From assembly GCA_047833665.1 (NCBI GenBank), contig CP181261.1, positions 372,001 to 436,000 on the forward strand: a stretch of DNA of 64,000 nucleotides. The letters run 5' to 3'. Each line of letters begins with the position of its first letter. Within the stretch, counting starts at the first letter, position 1. Both the position numbers and the translations under genes were made by a program. This stretch comes from Caproicibacter sp047833665. GTDB lineage: Bacteria; Bacillota; Clostridia; Oscillospirales; Acutalibacteraceae. The notes under the pieces were generated by a model that had not been told where the DNA came from, made no database searches, and was given only the letters and a program-made list of their open reading frames with translations. Shown piece by piece: positions 16,345 through 24,726 of the stretch.

Positions 16345-17285
16345 GGCTTCACCCGAATACGCGGATCAGCAGCCTGCAGCAATAAGTCTGCTACAAAGTT
16401 TGCAAAGACGACAAGAAACGCAATGTAAACCACAAGGGATTCAAGCAGTGGAAAATCGCGCGACAAAATGGACGAAATCAGCAGCCGCCCGACGCCGGGA
16501 ATTCCGAAAATCTGCTCAATGAGAATGCTGCCGGAAAAGATTTCTGCAACCATCATGCCGCAAAGAGTTAAAAATGGAATCAGAGCGTTTTTCAGCATGT
16601 GGTGATACAATATGGCACATTTTGAACAGCCTTTGCTTCGTGCGGTGCGAACATAGTCCGCATTCCATTCTGCAACAAGTGAAGAACGAAGAAATTTGGA
16701 TGCAACTGCTATGTTTGGCAGCGCTATGGCAAGTGCGGGGAAAAACATGTAGCGCAAAAATCCGGCGTGGCTTTCCTGCCAAGAGACGTATCCGCCCGGA
16801 GAAAAAAAGTGGAGAATCAGCCCAAAAAACCAGATGAATAGGATGGCAAGAAAAAATCCGGGAATGGAGATGTTCAGCATGGTAATGGAATCGAGCAGCC
16901 TGCCGATAACTGTGCCTTTAGTCTGTGCGGAAAAAACACCCACAGGAATGGAGATTATAAAAATCATTAGCAGAGCTATCACCGAAAGTGCCGCCGTCAC
17001 CGGCAGACGGCTGTTGATGAGTTCCGCCACGGGCCGGGAATACTGCAGGGACATCCCCATGTCACCGTGCAGCAGATTCCACAGCCATGTAGCGTAGCGC
17101 TCCGGCAAGCTTTTGTCAAGCCCCAGTTCCTTGTGCAGCTGTGCCAAAGATTCCGGCGTGGCCTGTGTGCCGAGAATCAGCTGTGCCGGATCGCCGGGGA
17201 CTAGGTTAAATGCCGCAAAAGCCATAGCCGAAACCAGCAGGACTGTTAGCAATAACGTCAGTAGTTTTTGCAGGTAAAACTTCAT
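16341..17285 (-). CDS. Peptide ABC transporter permease (DppB/OppB type)
   Basis: 314 residues. The DppB N-terminus (LLTLLLTVLLVSAMAFAAFNLVPGDPA) and six membrane segments are visible; the EAA loop reads VRTARSKGCSKCAILYHHMLKNALIPFLT. It transports di- or oligopeptides, or possibly nickel, with the DppC partner. It is 29 bases downstream of the binding-protein gene in the order A-B-C on the minus strand. Confidence 0.92.
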   Translation of the reverse strand: MKFYLQKLLTLLLTVLLVSAMAFAAFNLVPGDPAQLILGTQATPESLAQLHKELGLDKSLPERYATWLWNLLHGDMGMSLQYSRPVAELINSRLPVTAALSVIALLMIFIISIPVGVFSAQTKGTVIGRLLDSITMLNISIPGFFLAILFIWFFGLILHFFSPGGYVSWQESHAGFLRYMFFPALAIALPNIAVASKFLRSSLVAEWNADYVRTARSKGCSKCAILYHHMLKNALIPFLTLCGMMVAEIFSGSILIEQIFGIPGVGRLLISSILSRDFPLLESLVVYIAFLVVFANFVADLLLQAADPRIRVKP

Positions 17286-17314
17286 TTTCGTACCCGTCTT
17301 CCTGTGAAAAACCT

Positions 17315-18886
17315 TTATTTTGTGCGGTATATGGTGGAAGCGTCAAATACATATAGTGGATAGGGGGTAAAACCGGAGAAGTCGTCCCTGAGTACATTTA
17401 GATTTGCGATGTCCTGAATATAGACGCTTGCGGCGTCTTTCGAGAGAATCTCTTGGGCTTTTTTGTAGAGCTCAATTCGCTTGTTTTCATCCGGTTCATT
17501 TGCAGCCTGTTTATATATGGCATCGAATTCTTCACTTCTATAGTTTAGAAAATTATTATGGGCATCGGAAAGATAACGGGAAAGATAACTGCGGGGAGAG
17601 AGCGTGGCTCCGTCCACAGAAATAATGGTAGATTCATATTGGCGGTTGTTATAGACGTTTTCCAGCCAAGTGGCGAAATCTACTTGTTCGATGGTGGCGC
17701 GAATACCAACTTTGCTCAATTCGCTGACGATGACCTGCGCTGTGTCCACGTGAACGGTATAGTTGGACGGAACGGTAATGGTCATTGAAAATCCATTGGG
17801 GTAGCCTGCCTCTGAGAGCAGCTGCTTTGCTTTTTCAATGTCCTGATCATAGGCGTGGGTCAAGCTGTCGTTAAAATATTTTTTCAGCCCCGGAATAACG
17901 GGAGTGCCGGAACGAACCGCTTTGCCAAAATTGACGGCGTCTATAATTTCGTCGGGATTTACAGCATAGCAAATTGCTTTTCGAACTTTCACATTGTCAA
18001 ATGGTGCTTTGGCGTTGTTTAAACCCAAAAGCTGCACAGCGTTGGAATTGGACTCAATCAGTTGAAAGCCGCTGCCGATTTGAGAAGCAATATTATTGGC
18101 AATGCTGGCTCCGTCCACGCTGCCGCCCTGTAAATCAAGCAGCAAAGCGTTGGAGTCCGGTTCCAGTTTGAAGGTGACCCGATCCAGCTTTGGCAGGCCC
18201 GGCTGCCAGTAATTTGGATTCTTTTTTAGAACAATTGATTGCTGTAATGTGTAAGATTCAAACTCAAACGGACCTGTGCCGATGGGATGAGAGTCTTGTT
18301 CGGTGTAGTCCTTTGGAACAATCGCACAGGTCAGATAAGGCAGAAATTCATAGTCCGGTTGTTTTAAATGCACCACAACGGTGGACTCGTCTTTAATTTC
18401 AACCGAGGATATGTTTTCCAGTTCGGAAATCAGCACCTTGCCCCCGGAAAGCCCCGATGCCGTTTCAAGAGAAAATTTAACATCTTCTGCGGTAACTTCG
18501 TTTCCATTGTGGAATTTAATCCCTTCACGAATGTGAAAAGTGTAACTGGAAGCGTCGTCCGCGATTTTATAGGATTCGGCTACCGCGGGGATTAAATTTC
18601 CGTCTTTGTCCGGTTTGACAAGACCTTCGAAAATATTAAACAGAATACTGCGTGTGTCTGCAGAGCCGGACAAATATGGATCCAGATGATTCGGCTGTGT
18701 TTGCATACCGAAGACTAGTTCGTTTTTTATGGGTGCGGAGGAAGAAACATCAGAGGACGAAAGTGCACTTTCTTCCTCCGAGGCGGATGATTCGGAAGTA
18801 TCGCCAGGTTCACAGGCTGTAAATAACAACACAACGGCGGCTGCCAAAAAGGCAGGAAAAATCTTACGAATGAAATTTTTCTTCAT
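17315..18886 (-). CDS. Extracellular solute-binding lipoprotein, family 5
   Basis: 523 residues. A lipoprotein signal (MKKNFIRKIFPAFLAAAVVL...LFTAC) has its lipobox Cys at about residue 25, followed by a Ser/Glu/Asp linker. The mature protein has SBP_bac_5 blocks: NHLDPYLSGSADTRSILFNI, AESYKIADDASSYTFHIREG with IKFHNGNEVTAEDVKFS, and GTGPFEFESY. The family binds peptides, nickel-histidine or other oligomers; the ligand cannot be read here. GAGGAG precedes ATG 18886. First gene of a three-gene transporter operon. Confidence 0.93.
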   Translation of the reverse strand: MKKNFIRKIFPAFLAAAVVLLFTACEPGDTSESSASEEESALSSSDVSSSAPIKNELVFGMQTQPNHLDPYLSGSADTRSILFNIFEGLVKPDKDGNLIPAVAESYKIADDASSYTFHIREGIKFHNGNEVTAEDVKFSLETASGLSGGKVLISELENISSVEIKDESTVVVHLKQPDYEFLPYLTCAIVPKDYTEQDSHPIGTGPFEFESYTLQQSIVLKKNPNYWQPGLPKLDRVTFKLEPDSNALLLDLQGGSVDGASIANNIASQIGSGFQLIESNSNAVQLLGLNNAKAPFDNVKVRKAICYAVNPDEIIDAVNFGKAVRSGTPVIPGLKKYFNDSLTHAYDQDIEKAKQLLSEAGYPNGFSMTITVPSNYTVHVDTAQVIVSELSKVGIRATIEQVDFATWLENVYNNRQYESTIISVDGATLSPRSYLSRYLSDAHNNFLNYRSEEFDAIYKQAANEPDENKRIELYKKAQEILSKDAASVYIQDIANLNVLRDDFSGFTPYPLYVFDASTIYRTK

Positions 18887-18986
18887 GGCTATCTCCTCAA
18901 AAAACAGAAATTTGCCGTATCAATATCCTGTGTCAAAATGGCGGAATATCTTCCGGATAAATAAGTCCACGGATTTTTCCTTTTTT

Positions 18987-19017
18987 ATTTTACTGTGTCG
19001 TACTGCTGCATTGTCAA
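18987..19017 (-). promoter_or_regulatory. Possible promoter of the peptide transporter operon
   Basis: Minus-strand TTGACA (19012-19017) and TAAAAT (18987-18992) with a 19-base spacer, longer than ideal. Confidence 0.35.
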
Positions 19018-19065
19018 TCCGCGGATCTTACATTGGCAGCAGCGCAAGCCCCGCTATGTAAAAAA

Positions 19066-19142
19066 ACCACACTCCGGGAGCATACGCCCCGGCGGACACG
19101 GCGAAATCCGCGAAAGGCAACGCAATTAACCCGGACTGCGGT
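19066..19142 (-). terminator. Long-stem terminator upstream of transporter operon
   Basis: ACCGCAGTCCGGG with CCCGGAGTGTGGT on the minus strand (11 of 13 paired) encloses about 50 bases and is followed by T7. It immediately follows the small reading frame at 19144-19245. On the plus strand it is followed by TTTTATTT, so it could act both ways. Confidence 0.5.
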
Positions 19143-19143
19143 T

Positions 19144-19245
19144 TTATTTATGGCAAACATTCTTCGTAAAATAAAGATAAAATCCTAAAAGGGTCAGTGC
19201 GCCGTTACCATATCCGAAAAATCCCGCGGGACGGAGGAGCGCCAT
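19144..19245 (-). CDS. Possible 33-residue hydrophobic peptide
   Basis: ATG 19245 follows AGGA by about 11 bases. The product starts MALLRPAGFFGYGNGALTLL, then a GFYLYF stretch and a KNVCHK tail. It would be a single membrane-spanning or amphipathic peptide. A promoter with TTGACA, 17-base spacer and TATCAT (19322-19350) lies upstream and a terminator follows at once, so promoter, frame and terminator form a complete unit. I do not recognise the family. The ribosome site is weak and chance coding of this length is common. Confidence 0.35.
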   Translation of the reverse strand: MALLRPAGFFGYGNGALTLLGFYLYFTKNVCHK

Positions 19246-19321
19246 TTTGCACGCAATCCTGTTGCGTACCCCTTTTCTCCTTCTTCGATGCACCGCTGGA
19301 TTATTCCGTCATTTTTAATAT

Positions 19322-19350
19322 ATGATAAACGTTAGTTAAATTTTTGTCAA
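19322..19350 (-). promoter_or_regulatory. Promoter upstream of the small peptide frame
   Basis: Minus-strand TTGACA (19345-19350), 17-base spacer, TATCAT (19322-19327), about 75 bases before ATG 19245. It could alternatively drive a leader RNA of the peptide transporter. Confidence 0.55.
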
Positions 19351-19418
19351 TAAAGACAGCACGGAAATTTATAAAAAACCATATCAAAAGGCTATCGTGG
19401 CGGGGTGAGTTTAAACCG

Positions 19419-19447
19419 TTGCCCGAAAAGCGGACAGGGTGTATAAT
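19419..19447 (+). promoter_or_regulatory. Promoter of cysteine desulfurase-thiI
   Basis: TTGCCC (19419-19424), 17-base spacer, TATAAT (19442-19447), 34 bases upstream of the TTG start. Confidence 0.7.
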
Positions 19448-19480
19448 AATGCTAAACTGGTAAGATGGAGGTTTCTCCTG

Positions 19481-20620
19481 TTGAGTGACATATATTTTGA
19501 TAATTCTTCCACGACCCGCGTTTGCCCAGAGGCGGCAGAAAAGGTCATGGAGATGATGACGGAAAATTACGGGAATCCATCATCACTCCATTCGCTCGGA
19601 TTTCGAGCGGAACGTGCACTGGAAGAAGCCCGGGCAGCGGTGGCCGCGCAGCTTGGCGCGGAAAAAGAGGAAATTTATTTTACCTCCGGCGGAACGGAGA
19701 GCAATAATATAGCCCTTTTCGGTGCGGCGCATGCTCAGCGCCGTCGTGGGAATCATATTGTAACAACACAGATTGAGCACCCTTCTGTTCTGAATGTGAT
19801 GAAGCGGCTGGAACAGGAGGGATTTACGGTTACGTATCTAAAGCCGGACACTGCCGGCAGGATTGCGCCGGAACAAATTTTTAGTGCGGTGAATGCAAAA
19901 ACCATTCTTGTAAGCTTAATGTGCGTAAACAACGAGGTAGGCAGCATCCTTCCCGTGGAAACAGCGGTGCAAGCTGTCCGTGCCGCCGGTGCACCGGCGC
20001 TTGTGCATGTGGATGCGGTGCAGGCGTTTGGAAAGCTGCCGCTGCGCCCGCGCCAAGTGGGAATCGACTTATTAAGTGTGAGCGGCCATAAAATTCACGG
20101 GCCGAAAGGTGTGGGGGCGCTGTATATCCGCCGCGGTGTTCACATTGAGCCGCATTCTTACGGCGGCGGACAGGAGAAAAATATTCGCCCCGGAACTGAA
20201 GGAATGCCGCTGATTGCAGGATTCGGCGCCGCGGTCCGCGCTCTGCCGGAAGTGCGAAGTCAGCGGAGCAAAATGCAGAAGCTGCATGAATACTGCCTCG
20301 GGGTGCTCCGGCAGATACCCGGGATTGAGATAAATTCCGCACCGGATGCGCTGCCTTACATTCTGAATTTTTCAGTACCCGGTGTGCGCGCGGAAACCAT
20401 GCTTCATTTTTTGTCCGACCGCGGTATTTACCTGTCATCCGGTTCTGCCTGCTCCCGCGGACATGAAAGCCATGTGCTTTCCGCCATGGGACTTTCACGG
20501 GAGCGCATTGCTTCCGCGCTGCGGCTGAGCTTTTCGCGTTACAATACAAAGGAGGAAATTGACGTCTTTGCCGACGCGCTTCGGGATGGTCTTTCTAGCC
20601 TGTCCCGCCGTCCGCTTTGA
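19481..20620 (+). CDS. Cysteine desulfurase (NifS/IscS-like)
   Basis: 379 residues, PLP-dependent class V aminotransferase fold. It removes sulfur from cysteine as a protein persulfide. N-terminal YFDNSSTTR, the PLP Lys in SVSGHKIHGPKGVGALY, and the sulfur-carrying Cys in SSGSACSRGHESHVLSAMG are all present. The start TTG 19481 follows GGAGG by nine bases; longer readings reach into the promoter. thiI follows after seven bases, so it probably feeds sulfur to ThiI for 4-thiouridine in tRNA, like the NifZ-ThiI pair of Bacillus. Confidence 0.93.
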   Translation: MSDIYFDNSSTTRVCPEAAEKVMEMMTENYGNPSSLHSLGFRAERALEEARAAVAAQLGAEKEEIYFTSGGTESNNIALFGAAHAQRRRGNHIVTTQIEHPSVLNVMKRLEQEGFTVTYLKPDTAGRIAPEQIFSAVNAKTILVSLMCVNNEVGSILPVETAVQAVRAAGAPALVHVDAVQAFGKLPLRPRQVGIDLLSVSGHKIHGPKGVGALYIRRGVHIEPHSYGGGQEKNIRPGTEGMPLIAGFGAAVRALPEVRSQRSKMQKLHEYCLGVLRQIPGIEINSAPDALPYILNFSVPGVRAETMLHFLSDRGIYLSSGSACSRGHESHVLSAMGLSRERIASALRLSFSRYNTKEEIDVFADALRDGLSSLSRRPL

Positions 20621-20627
20621 CGCATGA

Positions 20628-21812
20628 ATGAGTATGAGAGAAATTATTTTGCTGAAACTCGGCGAGGTGGTGCTAAAGGGCCTGAATCGCCGTAATTTTG
20701 AGGATACCCTAATGCGCAATATTCGCCGCAGGCTCAATGGCCTCGGTGCGTTTGATGTTTACGAACTTCAGTCCACTATTTATGTGACACCGAAAGACGA
20801 TGATGCGGACCTGTTCACTGCACAGGAGCGGCTTTCCAAGGTGTTTGGAATTGCATCGCTGACTCGTGCGTGTGAAACAGAAAAAAATATGGATGCTATT
20901 TTGCACGCTTGTGAGGAATATCTGCGCGGGCCGCTTGCCGGCGTGAAAACATTTAAAGTGGAAAGCAAGCGCTCCGATAAGAAATTTCCGCTTAAGTCCC
21001 CGGAAATCTGTTCCCAAGTTGGTGGGTATATTCTGTCGCGTTTTCCTCACCTGAAAGTGGATGTCAATCATCCCGAGTATATCGTGCGCGTTGAAGTGCG
21101 CGACACCGCCGCCTATGTGCATGGAAACCCGGAACGAGGAGCGGGAGGAATCCCGGTAGGCACGGGCGGCAAGGCAGCCATTCTAATCAGCGGCGGCATT
21201 GACAGCCCGGTTGCCGCATGGATGATGGCGCGCCGCGGCGTGGAGCTGACCGCTGTGCATTTTGCCAGCCCTCCTTACACCAGCGAGCGCGCGGAACAAA
21301 AAGTGAGGGATCTTTTGGCAAAGGTAGGCGCCTATGCCGGACGTATGATGATGTTCACTGTGCCGTTTGCCAAAGTGCAGGAACAGATTATGGCAAATTG
21401 CCCCGAAGAACTGTTTACGATTATCATGCGCCGCATGATGATGCGCTGCGCTGAAAAAATTGCACAAAGCGAAGGGTGCGGTGCGCTGATTACCGGGGAG
21501 AGTTTAGGTCAGGTTGCAAGCCAGACGCTGGAGGCGATTGTTTGTACCGATGCAGTGGCGAATATGCCTGTGTTCCGCCCGCTCATCGGAATGGACAAAA
21601 GGGAAATCGTGGATTGCGCCAATCAAATTGACACATATGAGATTTCCATTCAGCCGTATGAGGATTGCTGCACAATCTTTACGCCGAAGCATCCAAGAAC
21701 AAAACCCGTATTAAAATATGTGGAAAAGGCGGAGGAAGCGTTAAATTGTGATGCACTGGTTGAAGAGTGCGTTCAAAATGTGAAGAAAACGCTGATTACG
21801 CCGGTGGGATAA
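20628..21812 (+). CDS. thiI: tRNA 4-thiouridine synthase ThiI
   Basis: 394 residues: ferredoxin-like domain, THUMP domain (about 60-165) and ATP pyrophosphatase domain with the PP-loop ISGGIDSPVAAWMMARRG. ThiI adenylates U8 of tRNA and inserts sulfur, acting as a near-UV sensor. It lacks the C-terminal rhodanese domain of E. coli ThiI, as in other Firmicutes, so sulfur must come directly from a desulfurase such as the upstream gene. Two in-frame ATGs (20628, 20634) are possible starts. Confidence 0.95.
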   Translation: MSMREIILLKLGEVVLKGLNRRNFEDTLMRNIRRRLNGLGAFDVYELQSTIYVTPKDDDADLFTAQERLSKVFGIASLTRACETEKNMDAILHACEEYLRGPLAGVKTFKVESKRSDKKFPLKSPEICSQVGGYILSRFPHLKVDVNHPEYIVRVEVRDTAAYVHGNPERGAGGIPVGTGGKAAILISGGIDSPVAAWMMARRGVELTAVHFASPPYTSERAEQKVRDLLAKVGAYAGRMMMFTVPFAKVQEQIMANCPEELFTIIMRRMMMRCAEKIAQSEGCGALITGESLGQVASQTLEAIVCTDAVANMPVFRPLIGMDKREIVDCANQIDTYEISIQPYEDCCTIFTPKHPRTKPVLKYVEKAEEALNCDALVEECVQNVKKTLITPVG

Positions 21813-21828
21813 AAGGAGATGCAAAGCC

Positions 21829-23112
21829 ATGAATGCGGAAATCATTTCCGTCGGGACGGAGCTTTTGCTCGGCCACACTGTGAACACGGATACAGCCCTT
21901 GTAGCGCAGGAACTTTCACCTGCGGGGATTAATCTGCTGTATGCCTGTACGGTGGGGGATAACCCGGAGCGCCTGAAAGCTGCAGTGGAACTTGCGCTGT
22001 CCCGCAGTGACATCCTGATTACAACCGGAGGATTGGGCCCTACGGGTGATGACCTAACCAAGGAGACTATCGCGGCCGCTGCGGGCAAGAAACTTGTCCT
22101 GCATGAAGAAAGTCTTCATAGGATTGAAGAGTATTTTAAAGGGCGCGTTTTGGGAGAAACGCAGAAGAAGCAGGCCATGCTGCCTGAAGGATGCACCGTG
22201 TTTCCAAACGACTGCGGTACTGCGCCGGGCTGTGGATTTGAAACGGATGACGGAAAAAGGGTTGTCATGCTGCCCGGCCCGCCGTTCGAACTGGTACCAA
22301 TGCTGAAAAAATACGCCATGCCCTACCTGATGCAGGGAAAGGATGCGGCGATTGTATCCCGGATTGTGCGTGTGTTTGGACTGGGTGAAGGGTATGTGGC
22401 GGAGCAGATTGAGGATCTGTGCGCCTGCCCGAATCCAACGGCGGCCACCTATGCGAAAGCAGGGGAAATGTTTGTGCGTGTAACTGCAAGGGCTGCCGAT
22501 GAAACCGCCGCCGCTAAGATGTGCGAGCCTGTGGTAGAAGAACTGAAAAAGAGGCTGGGCAGTTTTGTTTACGGCGTGGATGTGGAAAGTTTGGAGGAAG
22601 TTGTGGTGCGGGAACTTGCCGCACAGGGGAAAACAGTTGCTACGGCGGAATCCTGCACGGGCGGACTTTTGTCAAAGCGCATCACAGACATTCCGGGCGC
22701 ATCCAACGTATTCCATATGGGGTGCGTCACATATGCTAATGAAATTAAAACCATGCTGCTCGGTGTTCCGGAAGAGACCCTGCGGCAGTACGGTGCGGTT
22801 AGCCCACAGACAGCGGAAGCCATGGCGCGCGGAATCCGTGAAAAATCGGGTGCGGATTATGGAATCGGCATTACGGGCATCGCCGGGCCCGGCGGAGGAA
22901 CGGACGAAAAACCGGTTGGGCTTGTCTATCTTGCGTTGTGCAACAGCGATGGGGTTAAAATCCGTGTGATGAAACCGGCGGGGCGCTACCGCGGGCGCGA
23001 ATATCTCCGCAGCCTTGCAGCCTCCAATGCGCTCGATATGCTGCGGCGCAGCCTAATGGGATTGGGCGGCGAGGAACAAGCAGCCTATTCACTAGAGAAA
23101 AAGGGCAACTGA
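21829..23112 (+). CDS. cinA: CinA-family protein (nicotinamide-nucleotide amidase / damage-inducible)
   Basis: 427 residues. The N-terminal MoCF-like domain (EIISVGTELLLGHTVNTDTA, TTGGLGPTGDDLT, MLPGPPFELVPM) acts as a nucleotide pyrophosphatase in studied homologues, and the C-terminal CinA domain (ATAESCTGGLLSKRITDIPG, GITGIAGPGGGTDEKPVG) as NMN deamidase. The role is pyridine-nucleotide recycling. AAGGAG precedes ATG 21829; 16 bases after thiI, so likely the same operon. Confidence 0.94.
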   Translation: MNAEIISVGTELLLGHTVNTDTALVAQELSPAGINLLYACTVGDNPERLKAAVELALSRSDILITTGGLGPTGDDLTKETIAAAAGKKLVLHEESLHRIEEYFKGRVLGETQKKQAMLPEGCTVFPNDCGTAPGCGFETDDGKRVVMLPGPPFELVPMLKKYAMPYLMQGKDAAIVSRIVRVFGLGEGYVAEQIEDLCACPNPTAATYAKAGEMFVRVTARAADETAAAKMCEPVVEELKKRLGSFVYGVDVESLEEVVVRELAAQGKTVATAESCTGGLLSKRITDIPGASNVFHMGCVTYANEIKTMLLGVPEETLRQYGAVSPQTAEAMARGIREKSGADYGIGITGIAGPGGGTDEKPVGLVYLALCNSDGVKIRVMKPAGRYRGREYLRSLAASNALDMLRRSLMGLGGEEQAAYSLEKKGN

Positions 23113-23136
23113 CGCCGAATGCGGGGGGAAGTGACA

Positions 23137-23610
23137 ATGAACGCTGGCCTTCTGTTTTACTGTTCTAGGCGAACATCCGTCTGTGAGAAAATGATTCGCA
23201 AAACTTCGGGATGGTTTTATCTGCCGCTTTCGGATGTACGGGTCTGTACACAAGAAAAGCGGCTGAACCCAAGTATGGCGGGACTGCTAAAAAACGCCCA
23301 TGTGGTTTTCACCGTCAGTGCGCCCGCCAGCGGGCGCCCGATTTGCTGTGAGCCAATGTTCCGCACGCTGCATGTGCCGATTGACGCGAACGGGGAGCCG
23401 ATTGGCGTACTGCGTCTGCGTGCTAGGGAAACCACAGGGTATCTCATCGAAAGCATTGACCGAGCCATTCTGATTTTGCCGGACGATCCGAGTGAAATTC
23501 TCCAAATGATGCCGGCTGCATTCGCGCGTTTGAAAAAGAAATTTGGGCTTAAAGGAGAAATTCCACCCCCTAAAAAAATCAGATTTCAATATTCCGATTC
23601 GGCCCAATAA
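23137..23610 (+). CDS. Hypothetical protein downstream of cinA
   Basis: 157 residues with no recognised domain. It begins MNAGLLFYCSRRTSVCEKMI, contains two Cys near residues 8 and 15 and a CC pair (GRPICCEPM), and a hydrophobic strand RAILILPDDPSEI. It has a basic, Pro-rich C-terminus. GGGGGGAAG lies five bases before ATG 23137; an upstream ATG at 23119 overlaps that ribosome site. Last gene of the desulfurase-thiI-cinA run, ended by a terminator. Not secreted by its sequence. Confidence 0.7.
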   Translation: MNAGLLFYCSRRTSVCEKMIRKTSGWFYLPLSDVRVCTQEKRLNPSMAGLLKNAHVVFTVSAPASGRPICCEPMFRTLHVPIDANGEPIGVLRLRARETTGYLIESIDRAILILPDDPSEILQMMPAAFARLKKKFGLKGEIPPPKKIRFQYSDSAQ

Positions 23611-23627
23611 AAATATCAAATGAATCA

Positions 23628-23666
23628 GCCCGAAAAAACGTTGAGAGCGTTTCCTCGGGCTTTTTT
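23628..23666 (+). terminator. Terminator after the cinA operon
   Basis: GCCCGA with TCGGGC enclosing AAACG/CGTTT, followed by T6. Confidence 0.8.
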
Positions 23667-23770
23667 AATGGATGCACGCATGTTCCCGATTTCCGCATTC
23701 GACTGTTTTAAAGAAAGACGGTCAGCGGAAATTGGATCGGAGCACCGCAAAGAAAGGGGAACAGTGGAAA

Positions 23771-24517
23771 TCAGCAGATGGCAACACTGGAGCTTGCGTA
23801 ACCTGCAATTGTGGCAATCGGAGACACGCCCGCCGCTGTTGCCGAATAGACCATGAGAAGCCGGGTCTGTTCAGAAATCGGAACGGAAAGGTCATCCGAA
23901 ATGCCGCTGATTATGTCACCGGCGGAAATGCTTCCCGTTGGGGAAGAAAGATTCACCGCAGTCCCGGCAAGCGGAGCAAAACAATCGCCTGCAGGCTCAC
24001 AGGTATACAATTGTGCCGTTACTGTGATGGAAGTGTCCGGCAGATTTTGTGCCGACATTATGCTAAAACATGCGGCAACGGAGGTGATGATTCCTCCGCG
24101 GGGCAGAGGAAATGCTAGTGCGATTGGCCCGGGAAGACTGAGTGTGCCGGGCGAGAGAACACCGAGCGCATTGTGCCCAAAGCCCACCAGCCCCAGAGTA
24201 CGGGGAGTGCCGGATGCCCCGGTGGTCAAGATGACAGGTGTGCCGGACGAAAATGGTATAATGGCGGAAGAACCGGCAGGGCCGGTTGGTCCCATTGGTC
24301 CGACTGGCCCGGTGGCGCCTGTAGGTCCAGTAGGTCCTGTTGGTCCGGGGTCGCCGGTAAAGCCTTGGAACCCCATTGGCCCTCTCTCACCGGGAGGGCC
24401 GGGAGGACCCGGAGGACCCGAAGGGCAAAATCGGCCGCCGAGCCCCGCAAAAGACGGGCCGAAGTTTCCGGAAGAATTCCGGCCGCCGCGGTGTGGAAAA
24501 CCTTGATTGCAACCCAA
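23771..24517 (-). CDS. Collagen-like exosporium protein, BclB type
   Basis: 248 residues. The N-terminal third ends in about 16 uninterrupted Gly-X-Y triplets (GPPGPPGPPGERGPMGFQGF and on, many GPTGPTG), forming a collagen-like stalk. The C-terminal domain (IPFSSGTPVILTT...GFGHNALGV, SVAACFSIMSAQNL, TRLLMVYSATAAG) matches the globular domain of BclB-like exosporium glycoproteins of Bacillus (TIGR03721 type). It therefore probably forms hair-like fibres on the spore surface, with Thr as glycosylation sites. TTG 24517 is chosen because AGGAGGGG precedes it; GTG 24565 has no such site. Monocistronic. Confidence 0.85.
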   Translation of the reverse strand: MGCNQGFPHRGGRNSSGNFGPSFAGLGGRFCPSGPPGPPGPPGERGPMGFQGFTGDPGPTGPTGPTGATGPVGPMGPTGPAGSSAIIPFSSGTPVILTTGASGTPRTLGLVGFGHNALGVLSPGTLSLPGPIALAFPLPRGGIITSVAACFSIMSAQNLPDTSITVTAQLYTCEPAGDCFAPLAGTAVNLSSPTGSISAGDIISGISDDLSVPISEQTRLLMVYSATAAGVSPIATIAGYASSSVAIC

Positions 24518-24576
24518 AAAATCCCCTCCTGCTGTAAAACGGATGCGGCGGTATGCCCGCAACACATCTTTTTTAC

Positions 24577-24586
24577 TAGTTTATGC
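24577..24586 (-). promoter_or_regulatory. Possible SigK-type -10 for the exosporium gene
   Basis: Minus-strand GCATAAACTA fits GCATANNNTA, the mother-cell SigK -10 consensus, about 60 bases before the start. No well-spaced -35 was found, so this is tentative. Confidence 0.3.
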
Positions 24587-24726
24587 GCTATGTTCTTATG
24601 TGACAATAAATTTTTATGTGCGATAAAGCTCATTGCTGCCTAGCAGGAAGGGCAGTTTTTTCGTGCGCTGCGGCTGTTGTGACATTTTTACTTAAAACAA
24701 CTCAACTGTGGAAAGGGGTAAGAATT

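Noticed and set aside
19144..19245. YGNG motif resembling the pediocin box of class IIa bacteriocins
   Set aside because: Only GYGNGA is present; no V after YGNG, no paired Cys, no double-Gly leader and no immunity or export gene nearby. Treated as coincidence.
23853..24506. 217-codon frame opposite the collagen-like gene
   Set aside because: Its Gly/Pro-rich composition is the mirror of the collagen triplets on the minus strand; the minus-strand product has a recognised C-terminal domain and ribosome site.
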